DNA of 64,000 bases, from NCBI GenBank assembly GCA_963718105.1, contig OY970352.1, forward strand, positions 1-64,000. Direction: 5' to 3'. A program made the position numbers and the translations under genes. The notes below the pieces were generated by a model. That model saw only the letters and a list, made by a program, of their open reading frames with translations. It was not told the DNA's origin and searched no databases. The DNA comes from DASYKT01 sp963718105. GTDB lineage: Bacteria > Acidobacteriota > Blastocatellia > Pyrinomonadales > Pyrinomonadaceae. Below, one piece after another: positions 27,450 through 39,014 of the stretch (positions are counted from its first letter, which is position 1; each line of letters starts with the position of its first letter).

Positions 27450-28340
27450 TCATCGGTCGCGCGTGCAGACGTACATCATCATATTAGCGGACGTCCAGCA
27501 GATAAAGCGGATAAATGTGCCGGCTACCGGTATTTTGGTGTCCTCGCTGATAAGCAGCCGTTTTAGTAAAGAAGGCGGCCGCTCATCGGCGATCAGCTCT
27601 TCCATATTTAATGAAGCCGGGGCTGCTTTTTCCGGAGTATTAGAACCCGGATCACTCTGGGCGCCGGATAAGAACGGAATATCGTAAAGCCCCCAGATAA
27701 ATGAGTAGCCAACCGTTTCCCTGACCGCCAGGCCCGCGCCGGAGAGCATTTTCTCAAATTCTTTTTTCCGATAAGCATATTGAAAAAATTTACGATCCGG
27801 AAATTTTTCATCCGAGTCGACTCCCGGATTCGGCGTTTTGCGCCACTCCTTTTTTTTGAAAGGCGCCAGGAGCCGGCGTAAGGGGCTGAAGTAGGGAACG
27901 CTGATAAGTAAGACCCCGTCTTTTTTCAAGACCCGCCGCGCCTCGCTTAAAGAAGCCTCGGCGCCGCCTTCGAAATGTTCGACCACGCCGCCTGAGTAAT
28001 AAAGATCAAAACTTCCATCGGCAAAGGGCAATTTTGAGACGTCTCCGCAGGTAAGGGGAACATTTGTTTCCCGGGCGTGAAACTTTCGCAAGGTGCTAAA
28101 AGCAAAATCCAATCCGATCACCCGCCGGCCGCGGGCGGCGTAATAGGCGAGATATTGGCCCATTCCACAACCGCCTTCCAGCATCAGCGAACCGGGCTTG
28201 GAATACTTTTCAAAAAGCGGCCGCAGAGGATCGATCCGGCAAAATTTTACCGCTTCTTCAAAGCGGTTGTTTTCCCAATTTTCTTCCCAGAAATCAGGCG
28301 TGCTGCCGGCATTCGCTTGATCGTGGTACATTTTTAACAT
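27450..28340 (-). CDS. Class I SAM-dependent methyltransferase
   Basis: 296 residues; motif I LEGGCGMGQYL lies near residues 54-64, VIGLDFAFSTL follows as motif II, and LKKDGVLLISVPYF is the motif near the end of the fold. The C-terminal third, with a predicted amphipathic/hydrophobic end (PVAGTFIRFICW), suggests membrane contact. Its start overlaps the flippase stop by one base: a coupled pair at the head of the locus. Confidence 0.82.
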   Translation of the reverse strand: MLKMYHDQANAGSTPDFWEENWENNRFEEAVKFCRIDPLRPLFEKYSKPGSLMLEGGCGMGQYLAYYAARGRRVIGLDFAFSTLRKFHARETNVPLTCGDVSKLPFADGSFDLYYSGGVVEHFEGGAEASLSEARRVLKKDGVLLISVPYFSPLRRLLAPFKKKEWRKTPNPGVDSDEKFPDRKFFQYAYRKKEFEKMLSGAGLAVRETVGYSFIWGLYDIPFLSGAQSDPGSNTPEKAAPASLNMEELIADERPPSLLKRLLISEDTKIPVAGTFIRFICWTSANMMMYVCTRDR

Positions 28341-29818
28341 TAATATTTGCCGAAATTTCTTAAAAAATTGACAGTGTCCCTGATAGAGGCGTTAAACCGA
28401 TAAGCTACAAAAAAAGTAGCAATTAAGCAAACCGCAGCCGACCACCAGGGATTCCCGCTAAGGGAGATGGCCAGCGCCCCGCCCACACTGGGAATGGCGG
28501 CTAAAAACGTCCAGGAAACAGGCAGGTCTATTACTCTGCGCAGGAGAATGATATAAGCCACCGAGTTTGCCAGGTACATTATCGAGGTTGCCCAGGCGCA
28601 TCCCTGCATACCCAAAACCGGGATCAGCAAAAAGTTAAAAGCGATATTTGCCAGCGCCGCCAGGGAGGTCGCCCACATAGATATGTAGGTCTTGGAAGTG
28701 GCGTTGGAGAGCGAACCGTAACCGATCAAAATCGGCAGCGCCAGTACTGAAGTAGTAAGCAGGATCCAGAGCGGCTGGGTCGAATCGGCAAACTCTTTGC
28801 CGAAAACCGCCGGTATCAGAAACCAGCCGGCGAGTGCCGCGAAATTAACAAAAATACCCCAGAGCAGGATCAGCGTCGGGAAAGTATGCCGGAAATACCG
28901 CTGCATACGCGCGATCTGCTCTTCCTTTTGAAGGGAAACGAACAACGGCAAAAGCAGCGTATTTGCCAGCGTAGGCAACTGCAAAGACAAACCGTTTATC
29001 TGCGTGGCCACGGCATAGATGCCCAATTCCCGTGTGGAAAGATATTTAATGATAAAAGCGGCGTCCAGATACCCGGTAGAAAGATAGGCGGTGATCGTAA
29101 ACGGCAGCAGCGGCAAGGAAAAAACCAATACCTCCCGCCAAAAACCCCAGGCGAAGGAAAATCCGGTCCAGATAAATTTTCGCAAAAACCACAAGCCCGC
29201 CAGAACGACGACAAAGGGGATGACGGCGTAACACAGCATCGCTGAAACCGGCGTCATTCCGCCGGCGAAGACTATCGCCAGCAGGCTTAAGAATATCAGC
29301 GCTCTTTCCGCCATCAAGAGCCCGCCTTGCAGCCGCGGCATTTTTACCGCTTGCAGCGCGGATTGAACATGAAGCCAGAGTGTGGAAGCCACCAGGTGGA
29401 TCAATATCAGCCACAAAACCTCAGTCGAAAGTTTGAACAGATCGCTCAACAGCGGAAACCACAGTTTTGCCGCAAGCACGACCAGGGCTAAATTCGGGAC
29501 CAGGATAAAGAACCGCAGCCAGAATGTGCGCGCGATCTTTCCGGTTTCAACGAATTCTTCGACGCCGAAACGAACCACGGCAGTGGTGGTCCAATTCAAC
29601 AGAACCTGCACCATTTGCGAGGCTGCGATGACGGCGACAACGCCGCCATACCCTTCGGAACCAAGCGAACGGGTCAGCAGCCAGACGGAAGCAAAAGCAA
29701 AAAACGCGCTTCCGCCCTGCGCCAAAACCAGCGACAAATAATTCCTCGGGGCATTCTGGATGTCCCACGCTGAAGTGCGGCGCTCGGTCGAATCGGTTAG
29801 ATGTATCTCTGGTTCCAC
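28340..29818 (-). CDS. Oligosaccharide flippase (Wzx-type, MOP superfamily)
   Basis: 492 residues with 12-14 predicted membrane helices spread over the whole length and the N-terminal LVLAQGGSAFFAFASVWLLT typical of Polysacc_synt/RfbX proteins. It should move undecaprenyl-linked units across the inner membrane. It is the promoter-proximal gene of the polysaccharide locus; 29819-29909 upstream is the only spacer before the serine hydrolase. A Wzx-like flippase, a WecA-like initiator and a Wzy-like protein together indicate a Wzy-dependent route. Confidence 0.87.
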   Translation of the reverse strand: MEPEIHLTDSTERRTSAWDIQNAPRNYLSLVLAQGGSAFFAFASVWLLTRSLGSEGYGGVVAVIAASQMVQVLLNWTTTAVVRFGVEEFVETGKIARTFWLRFFILVPNLALVVLAAKLWFPLLSDLFKLSTEVLWLILIHLVASTLWLHVQSALQAVKMPRLQGGLLMAERALIFLSLLAIVFAGGMTPVSAMLCYAVIPFVVVLAGLWFLRKFIWTGFSFAWGFWREVLVFSLPLLPFTITAYLSTGYLDAAFIIKYLSTRELGIYAVATQINGLSLQLPTLANTLLLPLFVSLQKEEQIARMQRYFRHTFPTLILLWGIFVNFAALAGWFLIPAVFGKEFADSTQPLWILLTTSVLALPILIGYGSLSNATSKTYISMWATSLAALANIAFNFLLIPVLGMQGCAWATSIMYLANSVAYIILLRRVIDLPVSWTFLAAIPSVGGALAISLSGNPWWSAAVCLIATFFVAYRFNASIRDTVNFLRNFGKY

Positions 29819-29909
29819 AGGCGGTTTTTATTAATCAACTGGTAGAAAATGTAGTTTTATGCAGGGGCAGTGTCAATGGTGGAATTCAGGAAACGGCGGG
29901 ACCGCAAGG

Positions 29910-31421
29910 TTATTTTTGTTTTTCCATTTCCATCCAGGAGCTCAAAACATTTCCCGCCGGATCGATAGAACTCGATGTGGCCGAGCCGCCCAGGACATTT
30001 CCATCTTCTCTCAGCTTAAGTTTTAAATGAAGATTGTAGCGGTGCCTGTTGGCATCGCTCGTTCCAATATCGCTCACAAAAGAACCGCGTAAATAATCTC
30101 CTTCAAATCTCACGCCATTAAGCAGATTGCGGTATTGGCCTTTCATTTGAATATGAATATCGCCATCTTCCTGAAACCACATTTCGACCGGTATTTCTTC
30201 TTTCCAGGTCTTGACCTTGCCCTTCCAATGCCCGATGTATTGTCTGGCAGCTTGATAACCACGGGATTCTTCAGGCCGTGATTGCCTGCGAAATTCGTTC
30301 AGATTTTCTTCGTAATCAGGGACGAGTATTTTTAAGATGTCATCGGCCAGCGGCTGTGTCTGAGAGGCGGTAATATTGCTCAGTATAGAAATGCAAATTC
30401 TTTTTTCCGGCAGCAGCATAAAAATACTCGTGCCGTAGCCGTTACTGCCATGATGATAGACAAGGGTATATTTTCCCACCTGCAGGCTTTCCCACCCCAG
30501 GCCGTATTTCGAAATGCCTCGCAGGGCGGTGCCTTCTTTCATCCGCGCGAGCGACGAAGCATTCAGGATCTTTTGCTGCCCCGGCAATTTTTCATCTAAA
30601 TGAAACATTCCGAACAGCAACAGATCGTGAACGCTGCTATAAATATCCGCCGCGCCGGGTGTATCGGACAAAATATCGGGAACAGGTTTTTGGCCGGGAC
30701 CGTAAGCGGCCGCGGCCGATGCCGGTGCGGAAAGTGTTTTAGATCTGCCGTAAGAAGAATTTTTCATCGCGAGAGGCAAAAAGATCTTCTGTTTCAAAAA
30801 ATCCCCGAACGGCTGGTTAGACGTTCTGCTGACTATGAGGCTTAATACGCCGTATCCCAGATTGGAATATTCAAAAGTTTCGCCGGCAGGTTTGGTCAGT
30901 ATCCCGTAGCGTCTGATAGTCTCTTCTACCTGCGGAATTTGCCCGATCTCATTCCCGATGAACATCTGGCTGTGGCGGCTTAAACCTGAAGTATGGCTTA
31001 GTAATTGTCTGACGGTCGCATTTCGTGTTTTATCAAAAGGATTTTGCAGCGGGGACGCGGCAGGCAAATAATTGTTGGCCGGAATATCCAGCAGGATCTT
31101 ATTCTGTTCAGCCAGCACCATAACCGCCGTGGCAGTGATGGGTTTTGATGTCGAGCCTATGTTATAGACAGTGCCCGCGCCGGCACGCCTTTTCTTTTCC
31201 ACGTCGGCAAAGCCAAAACCTTCTTCCCAGATTATTTTTCCGTCCTGGGCAACGCCGACGGAGATCGCTGGAATTTTCCCGGTTACGAGCAGGCCTTCGA
31301 TCTTTTTACGAACGAGGTCGAAACGGGCGTCTGGTTTCTGGGCGAAAGCCTGTGTGATAAAAATGAAAAGCCCTAAAAATACTATGGCACAAATTGAGCG
31401 CTTTATTTTTAAGGCCTTCAT
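29910..31421 (-). CDS. Serine hydrolase (class C beta-lactamase/PBP-like family)
   Basis: 503 residues with a signal peptide (about 1-27, ending AFA). The catalytic triad motifs are present: S90-T-S-K93, Y185-S-N187, and HHG at 323-325. After residue 360 comes a lipocalin-like or beta C-terminal domain (GHWKGKVKTWKEE...). Such secreted enzymes are esterases, D-aminopeptidases or carboxypeptidases; beta-lactamase activity is not implied. It begins only six bases after the thiC stop and may be co-transcribed with it. Confidence 0.85.
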   Translation of the reverse strand: MKALKIKRSICAIVFLGLFIFITQAFAQKPDARFDLVRKKIEGLLVTGKIPAISVGVAQDGKIIWEEGFGFADVEKKRRAGAGTVYNIGSTSKPITATAVMVLAEQNKILLDIPANNYLPAASPLQNPFDKTRNATVRQLLSHTSGLSRHSQMFIGNEIGQIPQVEETIRRYGILTKPAGETFEYSNLGYGVLSLIVSRTSNQPFGDFLKQKIFLPLAMKNSSYGRSKTLSAPASAAAAYGPGQKPVPDILSDTPGAADIYSSVHDLLLFGMFHLDEKLPGQQKILNASSLARMKEGTALRGISKYGLGWESLQVGKYTLVYHHGSNGYGTSIFMLLPEKRICISILSNITASQTQPLADDILKILVPDYEENLNEFRRQSRPEESRGYQAARQYIGHWKGKVKTWKEEIPVEMWFQEDGDIHIQMKGQYRNLLNGVRFEGDYLRGSFVSDIGTSDANRHRYNLHLKLKLREDGNVLGGSATSSSIDPAGNVLSSWMEMEKQK

Positions 31422-31427
31422 ATCCTG

Positions 31428-33453
<2,026 letters not shown>

Positions 33454-33463
33454 TTGTTTTCTC

Positions 33464-33545
33464 CCTTCGTCGGTATTATCCGCATCAGGTTCCAGGAGTC
33501 GTGTGTTCTCCACACCTCTCAGCTTTAGTAAGCTCCTCCGAAAAC
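33464..33545 (-). promoter_or_regulatory. TPP (THI element) riboswitch upstream of thiC
   Basis: On the minus strand the leader reads CGGAGGAGCT...GCTGAGAGGTGTGG...CTCCTGGAACCTGATGCGGATAATACCGACGAAGG. The CTGAGA and GAACCTGATGCGGATAATACC blocks are the conserved thi-box cores. It ends right at the GGGAG ribosome-binding site (33461-33466) of thiC, so it probably masks translation initiation when TPP is bound. Confidence 0.93.
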
Positions 33546-33561
33546 TATGTTGCTTGATGCT

Positions 33562-33590
33562 ATGTTAAGGATTAAAGAAAAGTTAGACAA
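33562..33590 (-). promoter_or_regulatory. Putative sigma70-type promoter for thiC leader
   Basis: TTGTCT (33585-33590) and TAACAT (33562-33567) on the minus strand are separated by 17 bases and lie upstream of the TPP riboswitch. The -35 box is two bases from the stop codon of the TIR gene. Confidence 0.5.
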
Positions 33591-33591
33591 G

Positions 33592-34554
33592 TCAGGCGGT
33601 CTTAGTTTCTAAAATTCCCTCGCGCTCCAAAACTCTTCTAATTTCCTCGAATTCCGCTCTTATATTGCCTTTCGGAAATCGAATTTGAGTTAACCCAATA
33701 ATGTTACTAAATTCCTGACATCCTTCTTCCAATAAAACTATCGCCTTTCTGAATCCCAATTTACCTTGAAATAATCCTATCTCGTGAATCACATTTTCAC
33801 GAGCATGGAGTGTATTGTCTGGATGCTCCTCCTCTGCTGTCATAAGTAAAAATGCAAAACGCGCATTTTCCAGCATTTCATGAAGCCTTTCCTTAGTTGC
33901 AAGTCCGGCAGTAGGCTCGCGATTAAATTCGTCCCATTCCAAGAATAGCCGGTCTTGTAAGAAATCTTTGAGTTCCTTCCATTCTGAGGAATGTCCATGG
34001 CCTATGAAGATTTTTCTTCTACGTGGAGAGGCACTGGCAATCTCATTTTTGAGTAGCGAGTCTTGTAGAGTCATCACAAATTGTGAAATTCTATTACGAA
34101 TCTTAAAGAGGATTTCTTCTTGCTGTGATTCTTTAGTTCTTAGCGTTCCTATAACTGATGCAATAGCCTGTTGCTGAATAATAGTGGGAGCCAAATTATT
34201 CGTGACGTTATAATTTGACCTTCTCAACTCCTCAAATGCGGCAACGTTTCTCTCAACGTCAATTTTATAATCCTTAAGGCCTTTCTCCAGCGTCGCAAGC
34301 GAACCTAACAAGTAAAAAGCTTCTCCCTGCTTCATTCGATCTTCGCTAAATGCTGCCAGTAAAGTTGGATGAGTTTTTGATAATTCAGTGGTTTTTGCTT
34401 TATCCATTCCTCGCAAATGATATTCAAATAAGAGGCGATAATTACTTTCACCTGCACGTTCTGCCACGTATATAGCCTTATTCAATAAGGAGCTCATTGA
34501 ACTGCTTGGGCTGTGTAACTCATTTGCTAAATCTTCTAGGAGGCGTTCGAGCAT
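33592..34554 (-). CDS. CAP12/Pycsar-type TIR-domain protein with AbiTii-like N-terminus
   Basis: 320 residues. Residues about 181-312 match the nucleotide-binding TIR-like domain (PF10137 family): KIFIGHGHSSEWKELKDFLQ (181-200), then ARENVIHEIGLFQGKLGF (251-268) with the conserved glutamate at 258, where family members cleave NAD+. The N-terminal 1-55 (LLNKAIYVAERAGESNYRLL) recalls the AbiTii helical domain. Such proteins are effectors of antiphage defence (CBASS, Pycsar or stand-alone abortive infection). No cyclase gene is nearby. It is AT-richer than the surrounding genes and lies between thiC and a broken hydrolase, suggesting acquisition. Confidence 0.8.
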   Translation of the reverse strand: MLERLLEDLANELHSPSSSMSSLLNKAIYVAERAGESNYRLLFEYHLRGMDKAKTTELSKTHPTLLAAFSEDRMKQGEAFYLLGSLATLEKGLKDYKIDVERNVAAFEELRRSNYNVTNNLAPTIIQQQAIASVIGTLRTKESQQEEILFKIRNRISQFVMTLQDSLLKNEIASASPRRRKIFIGHGHSSEWKELKDFLQDRLFLEWDEFNREPTAGLATKERLHEMLENARFAFLLMTAEEEHPDNTLHARENVIHEIGLFQGKLGFRKAIVLLEEGCQEFSNIIGLTQIRFPKGNIRAEFEEIRRVLEREGILETKTA

Positions 34555-34858
34555 AACTTTTAAGGAGCTTAACTATCGATGCATTTTACACTAATAATGA
34601 GATAACTTTGCTTCCAAAGTGCAACTAAAGCCCAGGCTCCCGGGTAATTCTTTGCTTCCTGGGTTTTATATGCCGCTTCTACAAGTTCTTAATCAAGGGG
34701 TAGATTCACATTTTGGATGTGTCGACATGATTCAACTATCTCAACTCCATAAGCAACTACACGAACTTCTGGAATGCTTAGCCCCAAGATATGGTTCGGC
34801 AGGGGGCATTGATGATGGTAATTTAGGTAAACGGCAAGGCCGCGGCGGGTTTGTTGGG
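34555..34858. other. Spacer without supported gene
   Basis: About 300 bases, AT-rich near the TIR start and mixed toward 34858. A plus-strand frame at 34619-35017 runs into the antisense of the hydrolase and shows no recognisable protein pattern. Only CCCAGGCTCCCGGG near 34631 and CCTGGGTTT at 34664 recall the spacer repeats. Confidence 0.4.
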
Positions 34859-36287
34859 CTATTCCTCGTTTACCACGATAAATCCTACTTTTCCGTCTTT
34901 ATCCAGCCTGAAGGTGTAATAGAAGGTCCGGTTGCCGGTGATGAGTTTATAGTGCGCGAACTTAAGGAGTGTCGGGTCGAGGATGAAATGGTCTTCGCCG
35001 ATATTTTCGGCGGCTAAGAACGAAAAGGACTTCATGTTTTGCAGATTTGCCGCGGTTTGTTTGCGGAAGTCCGCGGAGATACGCGCGGCATAAGAAGCCG
35101 TAAGCATATCCGAAGGTTTTCCGGCTGTTTTTTGCCGATGTCCTGCAGCAGTTGTCGCAATTGGTCAGTGAGTTTTGGATCCGGGTCAGTGCTTGTTTTG
35201 ATTCCTCCTAAATACGCGCCAGGGATGTAAAAATTTGCGACGCGCTGCGAGATAAATTCGGGCCCCCAGCCGCCGTCCTCGACATTGCCGGTGATGGCGA
35301 TGGTGATGCGTTCTTTGGGAAAGTAGTGCACCACGCTGCCGAAACCTCCGACCGTCGAGCCGTGATGAAAGATCATCTTGTGCCCGTTAAACGAATCGGT
35401 GAAAAAAGCGAAGCCGTGCGTTACCCGCCGCCCGTCAGCCAGTTTCGAACCGGCGCCAGCATTTGTTCGAGGCTCGCCGGTTTCACCAATTTTCCTGAGA
35501 GCACGGCGTCAAACCATCCCGCCAGATCGACCGCGCTCGCCAGCACCCCGCCGCTCGGTGCTATCACCCTCGGGCGAAAAGGCTCGCCGTTGGTAAATTT
35601 CCCTTCGGCGAATTCATAACCGCTGGCCCGGTTCGTGACGATCTCTGTTTGATGACGAAAACGGATGCTTGGAAACGCCAGCGGCTTAAAAATTCTTTCG
35701 GCTACAAATTCCTCGTAAGGTTTCCCGCTCGCTTTCTCTACTACCATGCCCAGTAGCGGCGGCCCGGTATTGGTATAGGCCCAACTCGTGCCCGGCACAT
35801 ATTGCAGCGGCGCTCCTTTGATGAGGTCGATAAATTCCCCCGCGGTGTATTCGCGGCGGTAAGAAAATTCCTTAACTTCGGTCCAATCTTTTAGCCCGGC
35901 AGTATGGTTGAGCACCTGGCGGAGGGTGATCGCTTTCCAGCTATCAGGCGCATTTGCGGGCAGATATTTATTGATAGGATCATCCAGAGCGAGCTTGCCG
36001 TCTTCGACCAGCAGCATTACTGCTTCCGAAGCGAACTGTTTAGATATCGAGCCGATCTCATAGACCGTGTCCTTTGTCGCCGGCACGTTCAGTTCGATAT
36101 TCGCTAAGCCGTAACCCGCCGCCTTTATTACTCGTCCGTCACGCAAAACAGCCAGTGAAAGCCCCGGTATATGACGCTTCTTTATTTGCGCGTTGACCAG
36201 ATCGTCGATCTCATCGGCCTGTATTACGGTTGCCGATATTAATAAAAAGAAACTAAAACTTATACAGAATAAAAGTCTTTTGATCAT
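34859..36287 (-). pseudogene. Second secreted serine hydrolase (beta-lactamase family), two frame breaks
   Basis: Signal peptide (about 1-24), S80-I-S-K83 and Y171-T-N173 mark a class C beta-lactamase/PBP-like hydrolase. The frame stops early at 35421, but MIFHHGSTVGGFGS with the HHG motif continues in another frame to about 35130, then a third frame carries the C-terminal domain to 34859. The first break is at a T3 run (35443-35445) and the second at a T6 run (35128-35133); one extra base in each would restore an intact protein of about 475 residues. It is related to the hydrolase at 29910-31421 but clearly diverged. Confidence 0.8.
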
Positions 36288-36380
36288 AAAGTGTCACCGG
36301 GTCGTTTATAAAATCAGAAAGTAATCATATCACCCGCTTCGACGCGTTTTATAATCTTCTGCTAAGTTTAAAGGGAATTC

Positions 36381-38278
36381 ATGAATATTATCTCGCTGGA
36401 AAATGTCAGCAAAAATTATGGCTTTAGGCCGCTTTTTGAAAACACGACGATCGGGCTCGAAGACCGCGATAAAGTCGGCATTATCGGCGCTAACGGCTCC
36501 GGTAAAACCACGCTGTTGCGGGTGATCGCCGGGCTCGAAGAGCCTGATACCGGCAAGGCCGTTCGCGCCAAGGGGAAAACTCTCGCCTATCTGGCGCAAA
36601 ATCCCGCTTATGATGAGAACGCGACGGTGCTGGAAACGATCTTTGCCGCCAGCGGCGGCGTGATGAAGGTGATCAGCGATTACGAAGCGGCGTGTCACGA
36701 TCTCGCCAGCGGCGGCGGCACGGATGAAAAACTGCTCGAACATGTTTCCGAGCTTCAGCACCAACTGGAAATGTCCGGCGGCTGGGAGATCGAAACCAAT
36801 GCGCGCAGTGTGCTGACGCGGCTGGGTATTACCGACACCGCGGCAAAAATGGGCGCGCTTTCCGGCGGACAGCGCAAACGCGTCGCGCTCGCGCACGAAC
36901 TGATCGTCAAACCCGACATTCTGATTCTGGACGAGCCGACCAATCATCTCGACGCCGACACTATCGAATGGCTGGAAGATTATCTCCGCCGATATACCGG
37001 CGCGCTTTTGCTGGTAACCCACGACCGCTATTTTCTCGACCGCGTGACCAACCGCATTTTTGAGATTGATCGCGGCGCGGTGCAGAGTTTCGACGGAAAT
37101 TACGCCTATTATCTAGAGAAAAAAGAAGAGCAGGAAACGCTGCGCGCGGTCGAATCGCACAAACGCGAACAGCTGATCAAAAAAGAGCTGGCGTGGCTGC
37201 GGCGCGGCGCCAAAGCGCGCACACGAAAATCAAAACACCGCATTGCCGCCGCCTACGATTTGATGGCGCAGCCGAAAGACAGCGCCAAAGCCGAGGTAGA
37301 TATCGCCATCGGTTCGAAGCGGCTGGGCAACAAAGATCATCGAGCTGGAAAACATTTCGAAATCTTACGGCGAGCGTAAAACTGATTGACGATTTCAGTT
37401 ATCTGCTCAAGCGCGACGACCGCATCGGCATCATCGGCGCGAACGGTTCCGGCAAAACGACGCTGCTGGAAATTATCACGGGTCGCGTCGCGCCCGACGG
37501 CGGCGAAGTGATCGTCGGCCAGACGGTCGTGATCGGTTATTACGATCAGGAAAGCCGCGCGCTCGATGACGAGATGCGCGTGATCGATTATATCCGCGAG
37601 GTGGCCGAATACGTGACCACCGCCGATGGCAGCCAGATCACCGCCGGCCAGATGCTCGAGAAATTTTTGTTCACGCCCGCCGCGCAATACGCGGTCATCG
37701 GAAATCTTTCGGGCGGCGAGCGGCGGCGTTTGTACCTGCTGCGAATTTTGATGGCCTCGCCAAACGTTTTGCTGCTGGACGAGCCGACCAACGATCTGGA
37801 CATCCCGACGCTGATCGCGCTGGAAGAATATCTGGACGATTTTGCCGGCGCGCTGATCGTCGTCAGCCACGACCGCTATTTTCTCGACCGCACCATCGAT
37901 AACGTTTTCCGCTTCGAAGGCGACGGGCGCGTCCGCGAATATCCCGGCGATTATAGCTCTTATCTGGAATATCGCGCCCAAGAAGAACGCGAAGTGTCGG
38001 AAGCCGTCTCTCCCGGGCCAGCGGCTGAAACACCGAAACCTGCTGCCGAAAAAGCGGCGCCGAAAAAATTAACCTTTAAAGAAAATCGCGAACTCGAAGA
38101 ACTCGAAGCCCGCATCGCGACGGCAGAAAAACGGCTGCCCGAAATAGAAAAAGATCTGACCACTTACGGCAGCCAGGCCGGCAAAGTCAATGAGTTATTT
38201 AATGAACAGCACTCGTTGAATGCACAACTCGAAAAAGACATGGAAAGATGGGCGGAGTTGGCGGAACGGGCGGGTTAG
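36381..38278 (+). pseudogene. ABC-F family ATPase (Uup-like), two frame breaks
   Basis: Two ABC domains in tandem, no membrane part. First: GANGSGKTT, LSGGQRKRVALAHE, LILDEPTNHLD. Second: GANGSGKTT, LSGGERRRLYL, LLLDEPTNDLD. A C-terminal coiled coil (about ELEELEARIATAEKRLPEIE) matches Uup-type members. ABC-F proteins act on the ribosome or in replication-linked processes. The frame breaks in the linker: one extra A at 37332-37334 and one at 37378-37381; removing both gives a continuous protein of about 632 residues, the usual length. Start at 36381 is preceded by AAAGGGA. Confidence 0.85.
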
Positions 38279-38322
38279 CAACATAGTAAGACAAGGACAG
38301 TGTGTGATTTAACTGTGGTTTT

Positions 38323-38400
38323 CTTCGTCGGTATTTCCGCATCAGGTTCCAGGGGTCGTATGTTCACACCTCTCAGCTCAAAACGAGCTCCTCCGAAAAC
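38323..38400 (-). promoter_or_regulatory. Orphan TPP riboswitch without a downstream gene
   Basis: Minus strand reads TTTTCGGAGGAGCTCG...GCTGAGAGGTGTGAAC...CCCCTGGAACCTGATGCGGAAATACCGACGAAG. It is very similar to the thiC riboswitch at 33464-33545, including the flanking TTTTCGGAGGAGCT and ACCGACGAAG. GGAAATACC lacks one base compared with GGATAATACC in the other copy. Downstream (leftward) there is no SD or ORF, only the 3' end of the convergent ABC-F gene. Confidence 0.85.
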
Positions 38401-38415
38401 TTTATTGCTTGACGT

Positions 38416-38444
38416 ATTTTATTAGGCAAACGAGATCAATGCAA
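38416..38444 (-). promoter_or_regulatory. Putative sigma70-type promoter of the orphan riboswitch
   Basis: TTGCAT (38439-38444) and TAAAAT (38416-38421) on the minus strand with a 17-base spacer; transcription would start just before the aptamer. The spacing equals that of the thiC promoter. Confidence 0.5.
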
Positions 38445-38816
38445 ATAAAACAAATTTATATTGAATTTTACACAGCAATTTGCTAGTGTATTCGCGAAAT
38501 CAAAGCGGATTGATTCATTACCTAAATTGTGTTTTCACAACATTTTCTATATTCCACAAATGTTTTTCTTAAATTGCTCATTCAACAGCAATATAGGAGG
38601 GACATTCATTACGTTTGGTGCAGTGAATATTTTGATTCCGCTTCGTTATCACGATATTCAATAGCTTCTCGTATTGCCCCCACTTCGAATTTGGCAGATT
38701 ATATCATGAAATAGCAAGATCGGTAAAGCTAGTGATCGGCATTGTTATAAGATAATGAACAAAAATTATCGCTTAAAAGCTTAGCTATAAACTGGGAGGC
38801 GAATGGAGAAATTAGT

Positions 38817-39014
38817 ATGGCAGATAAAGAAGAGATAATTTATATGACCGATAATGCCACCTTTGACGAGTGGAGGCCATTAATTTATATCACTCCGCGC
38901 ATTTTGGTCGAATCTCGACTCAAGCTTGTACCTCCGACTAATAGAGCAAGCCTAGCACCTGAATATGTAATTACAGATCTCAGGCGAGATGAATTCGATA
39001 TTATTGAATTATGA
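38817..39014 (+). CDS. Small protein of unknown function, first gene of a coupled pair
   Basis: 65 residues, rich in acidic and hydrophobic residues, no signal peptide and no motif I recognise (contains PLIYITPRILVESRL and a C-terminal DLRRDEFDIIEL). GGAG lies about ten bases before the ATG. Its stop overlaps the next gene's start (ATGA), so the two are likely made together, perhaps as a complex. Codon use is AT-rich compared with the surrounding region. Confidence 0.55.
   Translation: MADKEEIIYMTDNATFDEWRPLIYITPRILVESRLKLVPPTNRASLAPEYVITDLRRDEFDIIEL

Larger units (their letters stand above)
38279..38816. other. AT-rich spacer holding an orphan riboswitch
   Basis: 538 bases between the ABC-F gene and the unknown two-gene unit. 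The only clear item is the minus-strand TPP riboswitch with its promoter (38323-38444). From 38445 to 38816 the sequence is AT-rich; frames at 38461 and 38529 show no recognisable protein. Confidence 0.6.

Noticed and set aside
29910..31421. Calling the serine hydrolase a resistance beta-lactamase
   Set aside because: SxxK/YxN alone mark a broad PBP-like family with extra C-terminal domain; nothing specific to resistance is seen.
34619..35017. 132-codon plus-strand frame
   Set aside because: Its second half is antisense to the serine hydrolase and the first half has no homology signal I can see.
36330..37022. 230-codon minus-strand frame
   Set aside because: Antisense to the ABC-F gene, whose Walker and signature motifs are unmistakable.
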